NCBI GenBank assembly: GCA_027563935.2
Contig: CM050446.2
Location: 27,717,501 to 27,781,500, forward strand
DNA length: 64,000 bases
Direction of reading: 5' to 3'
DNA from: Costus lasius
Taxonomy: Eukaryota > Streptophyta > Magnoliopsida > Zingiberales > Costaceae
In this document: piece after piece, positions 45,253 to 58,034 of the stretch
Position numbering within the stretch: position 1 is the stretch's first letter
Layout of the letters: each line of letters starts with the position of its first letter
The notes under the pieces: model-generated
Seen by the model: the letters and a program-made list of their open reading frames with translations, nothing else
Database searches by the model: none
Told to the model about the DNA's origin: nothing
Position numbers and translations under genes: made by a program

Positions 45253-46747
45253 GTGGTATCAAAGCTACTTGCGAGAAACACAAGGTGTACGTTTGCTTGT
45301 GTGAAAAATTTTTGAAAATTTTTCTTCTATCCATGCGCGTTTCACGTAGAAAGCGTTTTCATCCAATCTTCTCAACTCTATGGCCGAAACTTGGATTGTG
45401 TTTATGCTTGATTTAAGACCAAAGGCGCACGTAGGTTTTGTCAAGTAGGACGGGCATTGTGTCTTCGGACTGGCCGGGTCTCTTGATCTGACAAAACTGC
45501 CAGCCGATAGGGTCTATGAAATCATCATGGAACTTGATCTAAATTTTGGCATGAAATTGGTTAAGAGAGTGCTTTGGATGATGTTGGCGCATAAGGTGCT
45601 AAAATTTGACTTTTCTGGATTTTCAAATTTTACATGCGCCACTTGATTGGGTTGATATGGTCATAGCGAGTGCCCTCCTATGTTGTGATGTGGAAGGATG
45701 TTTCCACCTATGATGAATGCTTGTAAGATCTTTCTACCACCTGCGTGTGGTTCTCCCCCTTCTTGATGTAAAATTTTCATCTTTCCTTAGAATAGATGTA
45801 GAATTGTTTACATGAGATAGGTTAAGGTTCATCAAAGACAACAAGGAGCCTTCTTCAATTGGAGTCAGAAGTGGCGCCAGCTTTGGAAGTGTGGTGATGG
45901 ACTTGCGACTGAAGGAAGGACACATGCTTTCGGCTTCTGGCATGGGCTGATTTGCTTCAGGGACTCACAACCCTTGGATGCACAATAACATGTCACATGG
46001 CTCGTGACAAGTTATGTGTATGAAAAGGGCTATGACCATATCGACCAAAAATAGCATGCCTGTGATGGTTTATTACTTTGTCCATAGCATGCCTGTGATG
46101 TTTTTCCTTTGCTGCCATAACCATAGGAAAACTGCATGCTAGAAAAGAATAAAAACATGCATAAACTCTCAATACAATATCAAGTCGATAGCCTTCTAAC
46201 GCGTAGCCCTCATCAAACTATCGATCGGTGGTGTTGTGAACTGTTTCCCACCCTCGTGGGACACACCCACTTATCTTTAGAAGGTGTGTGGTGACAATGA
46301 TTTCCCCAGTCCAGTTTTAATCTGGGCATGCCTTCGCAAGGAAATTTGTTGGCCCTGGGCATAACGGTTAGGACCAGACTTGACTAGTTTTTCATATGTC
46401 ATTGACATGATGAATTACTAGAGACAGCTGTTAAGAGGATAGGGTTTTGTGTTGTATCCAGCCCTCGCTGGACACAGGGCGCCTAGTCTGTCTTAACTAA
46501 GAGGAATTGTGCATGGCACAGTTGGCTGGCATGCCTACCTAAGGAAGCATGAGACTCTCTGTGCATCTCAACTCACCCTCGTGAGTCGCGGAGACCTTAT
46601 GTGAAATTAGGATCCTACTCACTTATTTCCATGTTGAGTTAGAGAGTTCTCAACTTGTATTGAAAATAGTGGGAGCATAGCATTTACTTTAAAGTCCTTG
46701 TTAAATGCTTTATCATAGTACTTATTTTACTTATTTGCTTATTGTAG
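45253..46747 (+). other. C4 leader with hairpins H1-H3
   Basis: Primer site at 45254. H1 46247-46260 (CCCAC/GTGGG), H2 46457-46472 (TCCAGC/GCTGGA), H3 46571-46586 (ACTCAC/GTGAGT), all with the loop CCTC. Paired GCATGCCTGTGATG motifs at about 46051 and 46087. The stretch at 45260-46000 is closely matched in C5 (56540-57300). It ends with a pyrimidine-rich tract and TTGTAG, the presumed splice acceptor. Confidence 0.8.
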
Positions 46748-47311
46748 AAGGCATCTCCTGATCTAAGATTGAAACTTTATAAACATAAACTGGATGGGAC
46801 AAATTGGACAAAATGGTTCAAGACTTTGTCCAAGATACTGGAACAAGAACATAAGGTGCATCTTCTTGAAAGACCTCCATCCCAGCCCAGTGTGTATTTC
46901 ACTAATGACTGGGAGTGGAATGTCTATCTTGAACATTGTGAAGATAACGAACAGTACACTGCTCTTGTCTTAGAGTGCATGACCCCGGAGGTCAAGGTTG
47001 AATGTGATGAGATGGGGATCTATGATCTAATCATACATCTCAAAGGTCTCTTCACACCATTCTCTATAGACAATGATCAGGAGAGTTCTGTTGGATCTTC
47101 AGAATGTGTGCCTGAATCTGAGAAAGACCATGGTTCTGTATCTTCGAAGCTAATACTTCGGAAGACTGGGAATGCATGGGTATTTCAAAGAGGATTGATG
47201 GCCAAGAAGAGCATGGCAAAGAAGAAGGGATGTAATCCATCCGCTTCAGGTATTGTGTTACCGAGGTCTTTTGTCTACTTCTTATTCATGGGTACTAGGT
47301 ACCGTATGTGA
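46748..47311 (+). pseudogene. C4 short gag fused to protease-side sequence
   Basis: The frame from about 46748 gives KLDGTNWTKWFKTLSKILEQ, VHLLERPPSQP and YTALVLECMTPEVKVECDEM, a diverged UBN2-type gag N-terminus. It then passes directly to a serine-rich linker and FVYFLFMGTRYRM without a zinc knuckle. There is no ATG: C5 has ATG right after the TTGTAG acceptor, while C4 has AAG. The gag middle and C-terminus are missing in exactly the same way as in C5, so the deletion predates both copies. Confidence 0.8.
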
Positions 47312-49883
47312 GGCTCACATATGTTTTACATGTGCAGGAGCTCAAAAGAAGTAGGACGAAGAGGCTTGATGGGATTGACTCTCGGGTCAGGGACGGAGCA
47401 TTGGATGCTGCTGTTGATATCATCTCACTGCCTTGAAGACTTTATATAGAACTTTGCTATTATTGTATCAGCTTATGTATTAGAACATCATTCCTTTTGG
47501 AAAGGACTTCAGTTTGAAATAATAAATAATATTTTTCTTTAATCTGAGATGTTCTATTGAAGTGATACAATTGACAATAGTTTGTGGTTCTATATGTGAC
47601 ACAAGATCAGATCTAATGATTCAATAAACTTCCTCTTATAGCATTGTCTCTTGAACCATAGAACAATGGTCACATCCGAAAGTCCATGGACTATTGGGAT
47701 CATTATCCTTTCAGGATTATGATACATGTGAGCCTAGTTCAAAGGAACAATGTGACAGATGCTGCCTTCACCGTAAAGGGTAGAAGGAGTAGTGACTTGT
47801 TGGATCTATTACACAGCAATGTGAGTGGACCCATATAAACTAGCACTAAGAGGAGTTATATATACTTCATTAGGTATGGGTATGCCTTACGCAACCCAAG
47901 AACTTTGGAAAAATCCAAAGGTTCACAAATGAAGTATTGAGTCAAATTGAAGGATCTATTAAAGCACCTTGATTGGATCAAGATGATTAGTGAAAAATTT
48001 GATGACTGTCCTAAGAAGTGTGGAGTGATCTCACAGCCTTCTTAGTAGACCACTGTGTGGTGAATTTCAAAGAAAGAAAAAGGAACACATTGGATGTGGT
48101 TCCATCTTTGAATAGTCATGCAAATATACTACTGTGATGCCATGCAAACAGATGTACTGCTGCTCCGTAAGAAAAGGTCTAAGTTAGCTTTTGAGTTGCA
48201 AACTGCAAATATCCCATTTCTTCAATAGAATTGGGAATGTAATATGCAGTGATTCAAAAGTATGTATTTGTGGTGCACTATAGAGTGCTAATTCTATCCC
48301 ATGGAGAACAAAATATTTGTTGCTCAAACTGCTGTCTCTCTTGAGAAAGTATTTCTTTTGAAAGAAGCTAGTGGGAGTAGATTTGATTTGGACAAGATCC
48401 AGAATCAACCACAATATAATTAGACACACATGGAGAGCAAAATCTCACATACAGGTTGAAAGTCAACTTGAGGTTCAAGTAACACAGGAATAACATAAGT
48501 CTGGATCGATTCGATATGCTGGGCATGATGAATTTTTCATCAAACATGAACCTAAGACTTATGAGGAAATGGAAGCGGTCGATGGACCAGATTCCAAGAA
48601 ATGGCTAAGGGCCATAAGAACCATAATGGACTCCATGTCTGCTAATCAAGTCTGGGACTTGGATGAGCTGCCAAAAGGGGTAATTCCCACAGGCTACAAT
48701 AAATCTTCTAGGAAGATAGACATGGAAGGTAACATAGTTACCTTAAAGGACAAGCTAGTGAACAATAATTTCAAGCAAATCCACTGGGTGGATAATAATG
48801 AAATTTTCACCAATAGCTAAGCTTTAAGTCCATTAGGGATCTGCTTGTTATAATTGCATGATCAATTATGGCATCTTGTTATGATAACTACTTTTCTTGC
48901 ATGGACATCTGAAAAGATATCTATAAGGAAATAGCCAGAAGGTTTTCATATCAAGGCCATATAGATATACATGATGTTATGCAAGCATGTTTGAAATAGC
49001 CTGTGTTTACAAGAAGATCAGTGGGAGCACCTTAATTGTATTTCTTGTCTAGATGATTGATGATATTCTCCTCACATGGAATGACATCTCAGCTCTTCAC
49101 ATGGTGAAGAAAAGGTTTGATATGTGTTTCGAGGAGAATGATCTAGGGAATGACGCCTGCATCCTAGGCATGAGGATCTATAAATAGAGATCCAAGAAAG
49201 TCATTGCCCTTTAGTCAATCTATATTCATCCAAGAGTTTCTGGAGAGGTTTATATTGGATGATTCCAAATATTGATACCTTCCAGGAAGATATGGTCTGA
49301 GTCTCTCAAAGATGTTGTGTCCTGTGGCACAGCTGGAAAATAATAACATGGGTCTGAAATCCTAATATTTGGTATGTAGGATGGATCATGTTTTGAATAA
49401 TATACTCAAGACCATTTGTGGCAAATGCTTGGAGCATAGCCAGCAATTTTCAATCAGGTTTTAGTGTTTAACACTAGATAGCTGTGAAAGCAATCCTTAT
49501 ATATATACTTGGGAAGTATAAAGGATTGGAGTCTAGTCTATGATAGATAGGAAAGAATTTTATGTACAGGGGTACACTGACACTTCGTTCCAGTCTAGTG
49601 ACTATTGATCACAGCCAGAAGTTGTGTTTTGCCTTGTTATGGTGTTGTGTGCTGAAAAAGCATTATACAAACCAAAGTGGCAAGGTTCTACAAATAAGGC
49701 TGAGTACATTGCAGCTCCTTGTGGCAGCCAAGGAGGCAGCTACATTCATTTGAACTTGATCTAGTTCATAGTGCTTAATGGTCCAGTGTAGTCCTTACTG
49801 GGACCATAGCATGAGAGAAGGAACTTAATGCTCAAGTATGTACTGCAGCATATCATCTGATCTTAGAGATCATGGATGATGAT
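47312..49883 (+). pseudogene. C4 degenerate pol (protease to RNase H)
   Basis: Fragments in shifting frames: protease-side AHICF near 47320, integrase SDLLDLLHSNVSGPI near 47800, RT start at 48569-48820 (MDSMSANQVWDL, KIDMEGNIVTLKDKLV), an RT palm motif I-D-D-I-L-L at about 49056 in place of YVDD, and RNase H QGYTDTSFQSSDY and AEYIAA at 49570-49720. There are many stops and small deletions. The order is that of a Copia pol. It continues at 63611-63750. Confidence 0.82.
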
Positions 49884-49888
49884 CAAAT
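49884..49888. repeat. TSD of C5, left copy (CAAAT)
   Basis: CAAAT before 49889 and again at 63606-63610. Confidence 0.93.
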
Positions 49889-50385
49889 TGTTGGTGTATA
49901 TGCCCTGCAGACCAATGTATGGACATGGTCAGGCATTGTTAAATGTACTTCGATAGAATTAATGAAATTGATATAATCAATAAAGGCATGGTCGTTATTA
50001 TGCAGATTGCTTTACCTGCGTTGATGTATTGAATTGCATAGATAATGTCCCAGGAGTTTGGATTGGATCCATTCTCATAAGTAATCCCCGGTCAAGGTGC
50101 CTTAGCCGATATGGGACAGCTTTGGTGCATGTGAGACTGGTGTATGGGATGGTTAGGTGCGGGGCACAGTAACGCAGACATACAGGTGCATTGGATGCAC
50201 TGGAGTGATCCACCGTGAGGATTGACTTGTCTAGTGAACAAGTCAATCTCACATGCAAGAGGTTTGCATTGATCCTTAGACTTGAGGTATTCATGTCTAG
50301 ATATGATGATGGGTATGTTTTGATACAGTCTTATGTCTCTCCGTAAATGGGTGATCAAAACGACTGTCATTGAGCATGTCATAAG

Positions 50386-52934
50386 TGTTGGTGTATATGC
50401 CCTGCAGACCAATGTATGGACATGGTCAGGCATTGTTTAAATGTACTTCGATAGAATTAATGAAATTGATATAATCAATAAAGGCATGGTCGTTATTATG
50501 CAGATTGCTTTACCTGCGTAGATGTATTGAATTGCATAGATAATGTCCCAGGAGTTTGGATTGGATCCATTCTCATAAGTAATCCTCGGTCAAGGTGCCT
50601 TAGCCGATATGGGACAGCTTTGGTACATGTGAGACTGGTGTATGGGCTGGTTAGGTGCGGGGCATAGTAACGCAGACATACAGGTGCATTGGATGCACTG
50701 GAGTGATCCACCGTGAGGATTGACTTGTCTAGTCAACAAGTCAATCTCACATGCAAGAGGTTTGCATTGATCCTTAGACTTGAGGTATTCATGTCTAGAT
50801 ATGATGATGGGTATGTTTTGATACAGTCTTACGTCTCTCCGTAAATGGGTGATCAAAACGACTGTCATTGAGCATGTCATAAGTCATGTAGAGACATGGA
50901 TGACCAATAGTAGGATTTGCCCCTTCCTTCCGAGGAAGCATGATATCCACCTCGAGGCGCCCCACCTTATTGGTGCATGATAGGAAAGTGTGGCCACACT
51001 TGTTGAGTCATGACCAATGCATTGGATAATAAACTTGAGACTAATCCAATGGCAGGATATCAGTTTAGGCAAAGGGATCTAGAATGCATGGGAATCCTCG
51101 TTGCTTGTTAGGGAGTTGTTGCCAAATGACTTAAGTCCTATGACATGGGTAGTAGTGATGTGTTGCTAGATACCTCTCACTACTTATGATGATATTCAAT
51201 CATCATTGCTATCGTCATTAGGATCCTACCGGGTCACACGCAATAGACTCTTGACGTTGTTTTATGATCTGGAAATCTTGGAATATATTTGAGTTCATCA
51301 TTCTGAGTCCAAGACAGATTCATGGTTGAATCTGAGTCCAATTGGGATTCATGAGTTTGTATATGTATCCTAGTCAAGTTGGACTTGAACAAGGGATTAT
51401 ATACCATGTTGGATTCGAATCCTAATCTAATTAGGAGTTGGAATCCTAATCCTATTAGGAATTGGAATCCTAATCCAACTAGGAGTTGGAATCCTAATCT
51501 AATTAGGAGTTGGAATCCTAACCCTATTAGGAATTGGAATCCTAATCCAACTGGGAGTTGGAATCCTAATTTAATTAGGAGTTAGAATCCTAACCCTATT
51601 GGGAAATAGAGTCCTATTCCAACTAGGAGTTGGAATCCTAATTCAATTAGGAGTTGGAATTCTAATTCTACTAGAAATGAGAATCCTAATCTAATTAGGA
51701 TTCAAATTCTAATGAGAATTAGATTTGGATAAGGCCCATAGTGGTTGGGCGCAAATCCTAATCCAACTAGGATTCAAATCCTAAAGAGAATTGGATTTGG
51801 ATAAGGCTCATTGTGTTGGGCGCAAATCCTAATCCAATAAGGATTTATTTCCATGGGCCTAATTAGTGTTGAGATCCAAATCCAATTAGGGATTGTGGAT
51901 TAAATCTAATTGAGGCAAGTTTGAATCCTAATAGGAGTTGGAAATACACTTGGCGCATGGGATAATTCCATATATGGAATTTGCGCCAAATCTGAAGTGT
52001 ATGAATCCTTTTGGAAATTGGTTTCCTCAATTGGAAACATGCTTGGACGTGTGGGCTGATATGAAGGCGTGTATTGCTTGGTTATATCAAGCAAGAAATC
52101 AGCCAATCTCATATGGAAAGTCCTAATTAGAATGAAACTCAAATATCCTCTCTTGATATGGCAAGAAGCTAGATTATTTCTATGCTTCAATTAGCGCCAA
52201 TTCAAGAAGGTATGTGGCTAATGTCTTGTGGCAATTCCTTGGAGGAATTGCGCCAAGAGCATATATGGCAAGTCCCAATTAATTGATTTCAATGACTAGC
52301 TCTTAAATTGGCAAGAAGCTTGATACTTTCTAAGCCTTATTCTTGCGCATATTCAAGGCTAGTAGCGGCTGATCAATTAGGGATAATTCCTTGGAGGAAT
52401 TGTGCCAATCTATAGTTGGAAAGAGAATGGGCGGTGGAGGCTTGAAAGGCTATAAAAGAAGGGGTATGCGCCCCTCTCTATGGATGCTGAATTCGCCAAA
52501 GCAAGGCAACTTGGAGTTGCGCAAGCTTTGGATATCTAAGCCGCCCTCTTCCTTTATAGTTGCGCCACCTTCCTTCATCCTCTTGTTTGTTGGCCGAGAG
52601 TCTCCTTGGAGGAGTCTTGTTGGCGTGAAGAACAAAAGGAGAAGGAGAAGGAGATTCCAAGAGGTGATCTTCTCTTCCCGAGGCTAGCACCGAGCGTGGA
52701 AGGGAGCAACGTTGAGAAGGTCGACGCGTGGATACTTGTAGAGGACGAGCACTTGAGCGTCTTCAACTTGGCACCTTCATCCTAACAAGCAATAAAGGTA
52801 CTAACCCTAACACATCCTTGTGTTCTCTCTCTCGCATGGATCCTTGGGAAAGGAATGTGTTTCGGGTGTAATGCTTCTTCCGCTGCGTCCTGGGACTGCA
52901 AATTTTTTTAAATTACACCCGGCATTCCCCAACA
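50386..52934 (+). mobile_element. Solo LTR of the C5 family (2549 bp, TSD ATAAG)
   Basis: TGTTGGTGTATATGCC...TTCCCCAACA. ATAAG at 50381-50385 and 52935-52939. It is 168 bp longer than the C5 LTRs: two extra 24-bp units and a duplicated segment near 52190-52400 holding GGCAATTCCTTGGAGGAATT-type sequence account for most of this. TATAAAAG near 52450. The same orientation as its host makes it look like a tandem LTR at first sight. Confidence 0.95.
51417..51704 (+). repeat. 24-bp tandem array, 12 units
   Basis: Exact 24-base spacing of GAATCCTAATCTAATTAGG-like units, each with a CCTAAT...ATTAGG inverted repeat. The in-frame 8-residue peptide repeat in ORF 51379-51585 follows from the period. Confidence 0.95.
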
Positions 52935-53471
52935 ATAAGTCATGTAGAGACATGGATGACCAATAGTAGGATTTGCCCCTTCCTTCCGAGGAAGCATGAT
53001 ATCCACCTCGGGGCGCCCCACCTTATTAGTGAATGACAGGAAAGTGTGGCCACACTTGTTGAGTCATGACCAATGTATTGGATAATAAACTTGAGACTAA
53101 TCCAATGGCAGGATATCAGCATAGGCAAAGGGATCTAGAATGCATGGAATCCTCGTTGCTTGTTAGGGAGTTGTTGCCAGATGACTTAAGTCCTATGACA
53201 TGGGTAGTAGTGATGTGTTGCTAGATACCTCTCACTACTTATGATGATATTCAATCATCATTGCTATCGTCATTAGGATCCTACCGGGTCACACGCAATA
53301 GACTCTTGACATTGTTTTATGATCTGGAAATCTTGGAATATATTTGAGTTCATTATTCTGAGTCCAAGACAGATTCATGGTTGAATCTGAGTCCAATTGG
53401 GATTCATGAGTTTGTATATGTATCCTAGTCAAGTTGGACTTGAACAAGGGATTATATACCATGTAGGATTC

Positions 53472-53711
53472 GAATCCTAATCTAATTAGGAGTTGGAATC
53501 CTAATCCTATTAGGAATTGGAATCCTGACCCTATTAGGAATTGGAATCCTAATCCAACTAGGAGTTGGAATCCTAATTTAATTAGGAGTTAGAATCCTAA
53601 CCCTATTGGGAAATAGAGTCCTATTCCAACTAGGAGTTGGAATCCTAATTCTATTAGGAGTTGGAATTCTAATTCTACTAGAAATGAGAATCCTAATCTA
53701 ATTAGGATTCA
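53472..53711 (+). repeat. 24-bp tandem array, 10 units (C5 5' LTR)
   Basis: Same unit as 51417-51704, ten copies by position count. Confidence 0.94.
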
Positions 53712-53740
53712 AATCCTAATGAGAATTAGATTTGGATAAG

Positions 53741-55439
53741 TGTAGGGTCCCCTTCAAGGGGGAGCGCAAGCAGATAAAACCCCTTTCAAGAGGGGGGCGA
53801 AAACCCTAAGGGGGTGGCGCATGAAAAATCGCAAGCGGAAGCAAGGGTTTTCAAGATCTTAGCATGAACACATGATCAACTTTGATGAAGTTGAGATCCA
53901 TACCATAGCCATCACGGTTAGATGGAATCTTGGAAGCAAAGGCGCAAGTGCTCCTTCTCCAAAGATAATCGCACACAAGGTGAAGATGGCTTCTCCTTGG
54001 ATCTCCTTGTGCTAGCAAGGATCTACAAGATGTCCTTGATCGAATGGTAGGATGATGAGATGCTTCCTTGGCCGAGCGCTCGTCCTTGTCGTTCACTTCC
54101 TTCCACACGAGATGGCAAGCAAGCAATGTCCAAGACCAAAACGCAAATGCGTTTAGGCGATATTATGAAAATGGCGTTACATGACTTCCCAAAATGGAAA
54201 GTCATGAAGCCATGCTTCAATGCCAAAACGCCTCCCTTCATGAACCATGCGTTCACATAGTGAACCGGTTCAATCTATGGTTCAATTCGATTTGGCTCAA
54301 AGACCAAAATCAAACCAAGCCAAGCCAATACATGGTCTAGACCTTCTATGAACCTAATGGCTCAAGATCTAACCGTTCATCTCCTGATGCTCTTGATCTC
54401 ACCGATCTAGCATCTCCTCTCTCGATCGAAGCTTACCGATCTCAAGCCCTAATCAATCAAACATGATCAGACCAGATCTCACTTACAATCAGAGTTTAAA
54501 TCCCTTTAAACTGAATCAAAACAATTCAGTCCACACGATCTGACTCAAGAAAGCCATATCAACAAATTGTGCGACCCTGAGGGTTTCCTTTAAATGTCGG
54601 TAACGATAACTTACGTTATCACGATCAGTGAGGGGTATCTAGCAACACATCACTGTCTCCCGATATAAAGGAAATAGTCTTCCAAGACTTCACCCAAAAC
54701 ATGGCACAAGTGTGAATCAAACTCACGAGGCATGCATGTTTCCTTTGCCACTGGATGTTCTTATTGGACAAGCATGTCAAGCCTGTAACTCCAATACTAT
54801 GAGCATGATTAGATCAGATGAACATAGTCATCTGGGTATGGCCATACACTATCTCAATCATCTCATACAGGGGGGCCCTTTAGAACATCACACTCCTTGA
54901 ACAAGGAGACGGCAATCCTTTATCTATCACTAGTGCCCTAACCTGACTCAAGCTCATCATCCAAGATAGTCTATAATCATTATGTTTCAAATGATATTGA
55001 ACTACCTCAAAACAATGACAATCATCATTTAGAAATACAAGTGATCTCAAGTCAAAGGAAAATGTGCCACTTGCTGCTATCAAGGATTATTCACATTGTG
55101 ACAAACAATTGAATATCCTATAAGGGTCTGTCCAGTACATCCAATGTACCCATGAGTCTACATCTTATTCCATGCTCGAAGCATCCTATAAGATTAGCAC
55201 ACATATTAGTCTCAATCATATCAAGGCTGTCTCATGTTCACCAAGATATCTCGACTAAGGACATATAGCCTGTCAGCCTAGCTGAACAGCTTTGAGACAT
55301 TATTCAGAAGTATACTTATTACAGCAGACAAGGTAAAAACCTGAATAATAACCATGCCTTTATAAACATAAGAGTTTATTACATGATACTTATATAATCC
55401 CAAGGCCTCAAACATTAGCCTTAAGGGCATACCCCAACA
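53741..55439 (-). mobile_element. Solo LTR of the C1 family, reversed (1699 bp, TSD ATAAG)
   Basis: Plus-strand TGTAGGGTCCCC...ACCCCAACA; on the minus strand it is TGTTGGGGTATGCC, as in C1b. ATAAG at 53736-53740 and 55440-55444. More diverged from C1a/C1b than those are from each other. The short ORF near 54712 is an LTR shadow. Confidence 0.95.
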
Positions 55440-56527
55440 ATAAGGCCCATAGTGGTTGGGCGCAAATCCTAATCCAACTAGGATTCAAATCCTAAAGAGA
55501 ATTGGATTTGGATAAGGCTCATTGTGTTGGGCGCAAATCCTAATCCAATAAGGATTTATTTCCATGGGCCTAATTAGTGTTGAGATCCAAATCCAATTAG
55601 GGATTGTGGATTAATTCTAATTGAGGCAAGTTTGAATCCTAATAGGAGTTGGAAATACATTTGGCGCATGGGATAATTCCATATATGGAATTTGCGCCAA
55701 TTGGAGTGTATGAATCCTTTTGGAAAGTTGTTTCCTCAAGTGGAAACTATCTTGGACGTGTGGGGCTGATATGTTGGCAAGTATGGCTTGATTTATTCAA
55801 GCAATGATTTGGCCTATCATATATGGAAAGTCCTAATTGAATTGGAACTCAAATTACCTCTCTTGATAAGGCAAGAAGCTAGATTCTTTCCATGCTTCAT
55901 GTTGCGCCTATTCAAGAGAGGATGTGGCTGAACTCTTATGGCAATTCCTTGGAGGAATTGCGCCAAGAGCATAGAAGGAAAGAGAGGTGGCGGTTTGGCT
56001 TGGTCGGTTATAAAAGAAGGGGTATGCGCCCCCTCTTGTGATGACGATTTGGATGATCATTGGATGAACATCAAGTGCAGAATTCTTCTTGAGGAAAAGG
56101 CAACTTGGAGTTGCGCAAGCCCTAGAATTCAAGTCGCCCTCTTCTTCTTGTAGAGCGCCACCCTCTCTTCTCTTCCTCTTGTCTTTGGCCGAGAGTCTCC
56201 AAGCAAGGAGATAAGTTGGCGTGAAGAGCAAGGAGGAAGGAGAAGGAGATTCCGAGAGGTGATCTTCTCTTCCCGAGGCTAGCACTGAGCGTGGAAGGGA
56301 GCAACGTTTAGAAGGTCGACGCGTGGATACTTGTAGAGGACGAGCACGTGAGCGTCTTCAACTTGGCACCTTCATCCTAACAAGCAATAGAGGTACTAAC
56401 CCTAACACATCCTTGTGTTCTCTCTCTCGCATGGATCCTTCGGAAAGGAATGTGTTTCGGGTGTAATGCTTCTTCCGCTGCGTCCTGGGACTGCAAAATT
56501 TTAAATTACACCCGGCATTCCCCAACA

Positions 56528-58034
56528 GTGGTATCAGAGCTACTTGCGAGAAACACAAGGTGTACGTTTGCTTGTGTGAAAAATTTTTGGAAAATTTTTC
56601 GTTCATCCATGCGCGTTTCACCTAGAAGGCGCTTTCATCCAAACTTCTTTTATCAATTTTTGGGCCGAAATTTGGATTGTGTTTATGATGGATTTAAGAC
56701 CAAAGGCGCACGTAGTTTTGTCAAGTAGGACGGGCATTGTGTCTTCGGACTGGCCGGGTCTCTTGATCTGACAAAATTGCCAGCCGATAGGGTCCATGAA
56801 TTCATCATGAAACTTGATCCCAATTTTAACATAAATTTGTTTGAGAGAGTGCTTTGGATGAAGTTGGCGCATAAGGGGATAAAATTTGATTATTCCGGTT
56901 TTTCGAATTTTATATATGCGCCACTTGTCTCTTCCATGGGTTGATATGGTCATAGCGAGTGCCCTCCTGTGTTGTGATGTGGAAGCATGTTTCCACCTGT
57001 GATGAATGCTTGTAAAATCTTTCTACCACCTGCGTGTGGTTCTTCCCCTTCTTGATGTAAAATTTCATCTTTCCTTAGAATAGATGTAGAATTGTTTACA
57101 TGAGATAGGTTAAGGTTCATCAAAGACAACAAGGTGTCTTCTTCAACCGATATCAGAGTGGCGCCAGCTTTGGAAGCTTGGTGATGGACTTGCGGCTGAA
57201 GGAAGGACACTAGCTTTCGGCTTCTGGCATGGGCTGATTTGCTTCAGGGACTCGCAACCCTTGGATGCACGATAACATGTCACATGGCTCGTGACAAGTT
57301 ATGTGTATGAAAAGGGCTATGACCATATCGACCAAAATAGCATGCCTGTGATGGTTTATTATTCTGTCCATAGCATGCCTGTGATGTTTTTCCTTTGCTG
57401 CCGTAACCATAGGAAAACTGCATGCTAGAAAAGAATAAAACATGCAAAAACTCTCAATACAATATCAAGTCAATAGCCTTCTAACGCGTAGCCCTCATCA
57501 AACTATCGATCGGTGGTGTTGTGAACTGTTTCCCACCCTCGTGGGACACACCCACTTATCTTTAGGAGGTGTGTGGTGACAATGATTTCCCCAGTCCAGT
57601 TTTAACCTGGGCGTGCCTTCGCAAGGAAATTTTTTGGCCCTGGGCATAACGGTTAAGACCAGACTTGACTAGTTTTTCATATGTCACTGACATGATGAAT
57701 CACTAGAGGCAGCTGTTGAGAGGATAGGGTTCTGTGTTGTATCCAGCCCTCGCTGGACACAGGGCGCCTAGTCTGTCTTGACTAAGAGGAATTGTGCGCG
57801 GCACAATTGGCTGGCATGCCTACCTAAGGAAGCATGGGATTCTCTGTGCATCTCAACTCACCCTCGTGAGTCGCGGAGACCTCACGTGAAATTAGGATCC
57901 TACTCATGTATTTCCAAGTTGAGTTTTGAGAGTTATCAACTTGTTAAGGAAATAGTGGGAGTATAGCATTTAATTTTAATGTCCTTGTTAAATGCTTTAT
58001 CATAGTACTTATTTTGCTTATTTGCTTATTGTAG
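56528..58034 (+). other. C5 leader with hairpins H1-H3
   Basis: Primer site 56529-56540 (TGGTATCAGAGC). H1 57532-57545, H2 57742-57757, H3 57856-57871, stems as in C4. GCATGCCTGTGATG near 57341 and 57375. Ends TTGCTTATTGTAG directly abutting the gag ATG. Confidence 0.82.

Larger units (their letters stand above)
49889..56527 (+). repeat. C5 5' LTR, in three pieces
   Basis: Pieces 49889-50385, 52940-53740 and 55445-56527. TATAAAAG at 56009-56016 is the likely TATA box. It ends CATTCCCCAACA beside the primer site. Confidence 0.95.

Noticed and set aside
46769..46771. Start codon of the C4 gag at 46769
   Set aside because: The codon is TTG, and alignment with C5 shows the reading frame extends upstream to where the ATG has been lost.
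49889..50900. Tandem duplication of the LTR start
   Set aside because: Matching ATAAG TSDs and the exact 2381-bp remainder show a solo LTR inserted in an LTR.
51379..51585. Asn/Pro/Trp-rich 8-residue repeat peptide
   Set aside because: A 24-bp array is a multiple of three, so an open frame is expected; it begins and ends inside the array region.
51417..51704. CRISPR-like array
   Set aside because: Units are directly adjacent with no unique spacers, and the context is a plant LTR.
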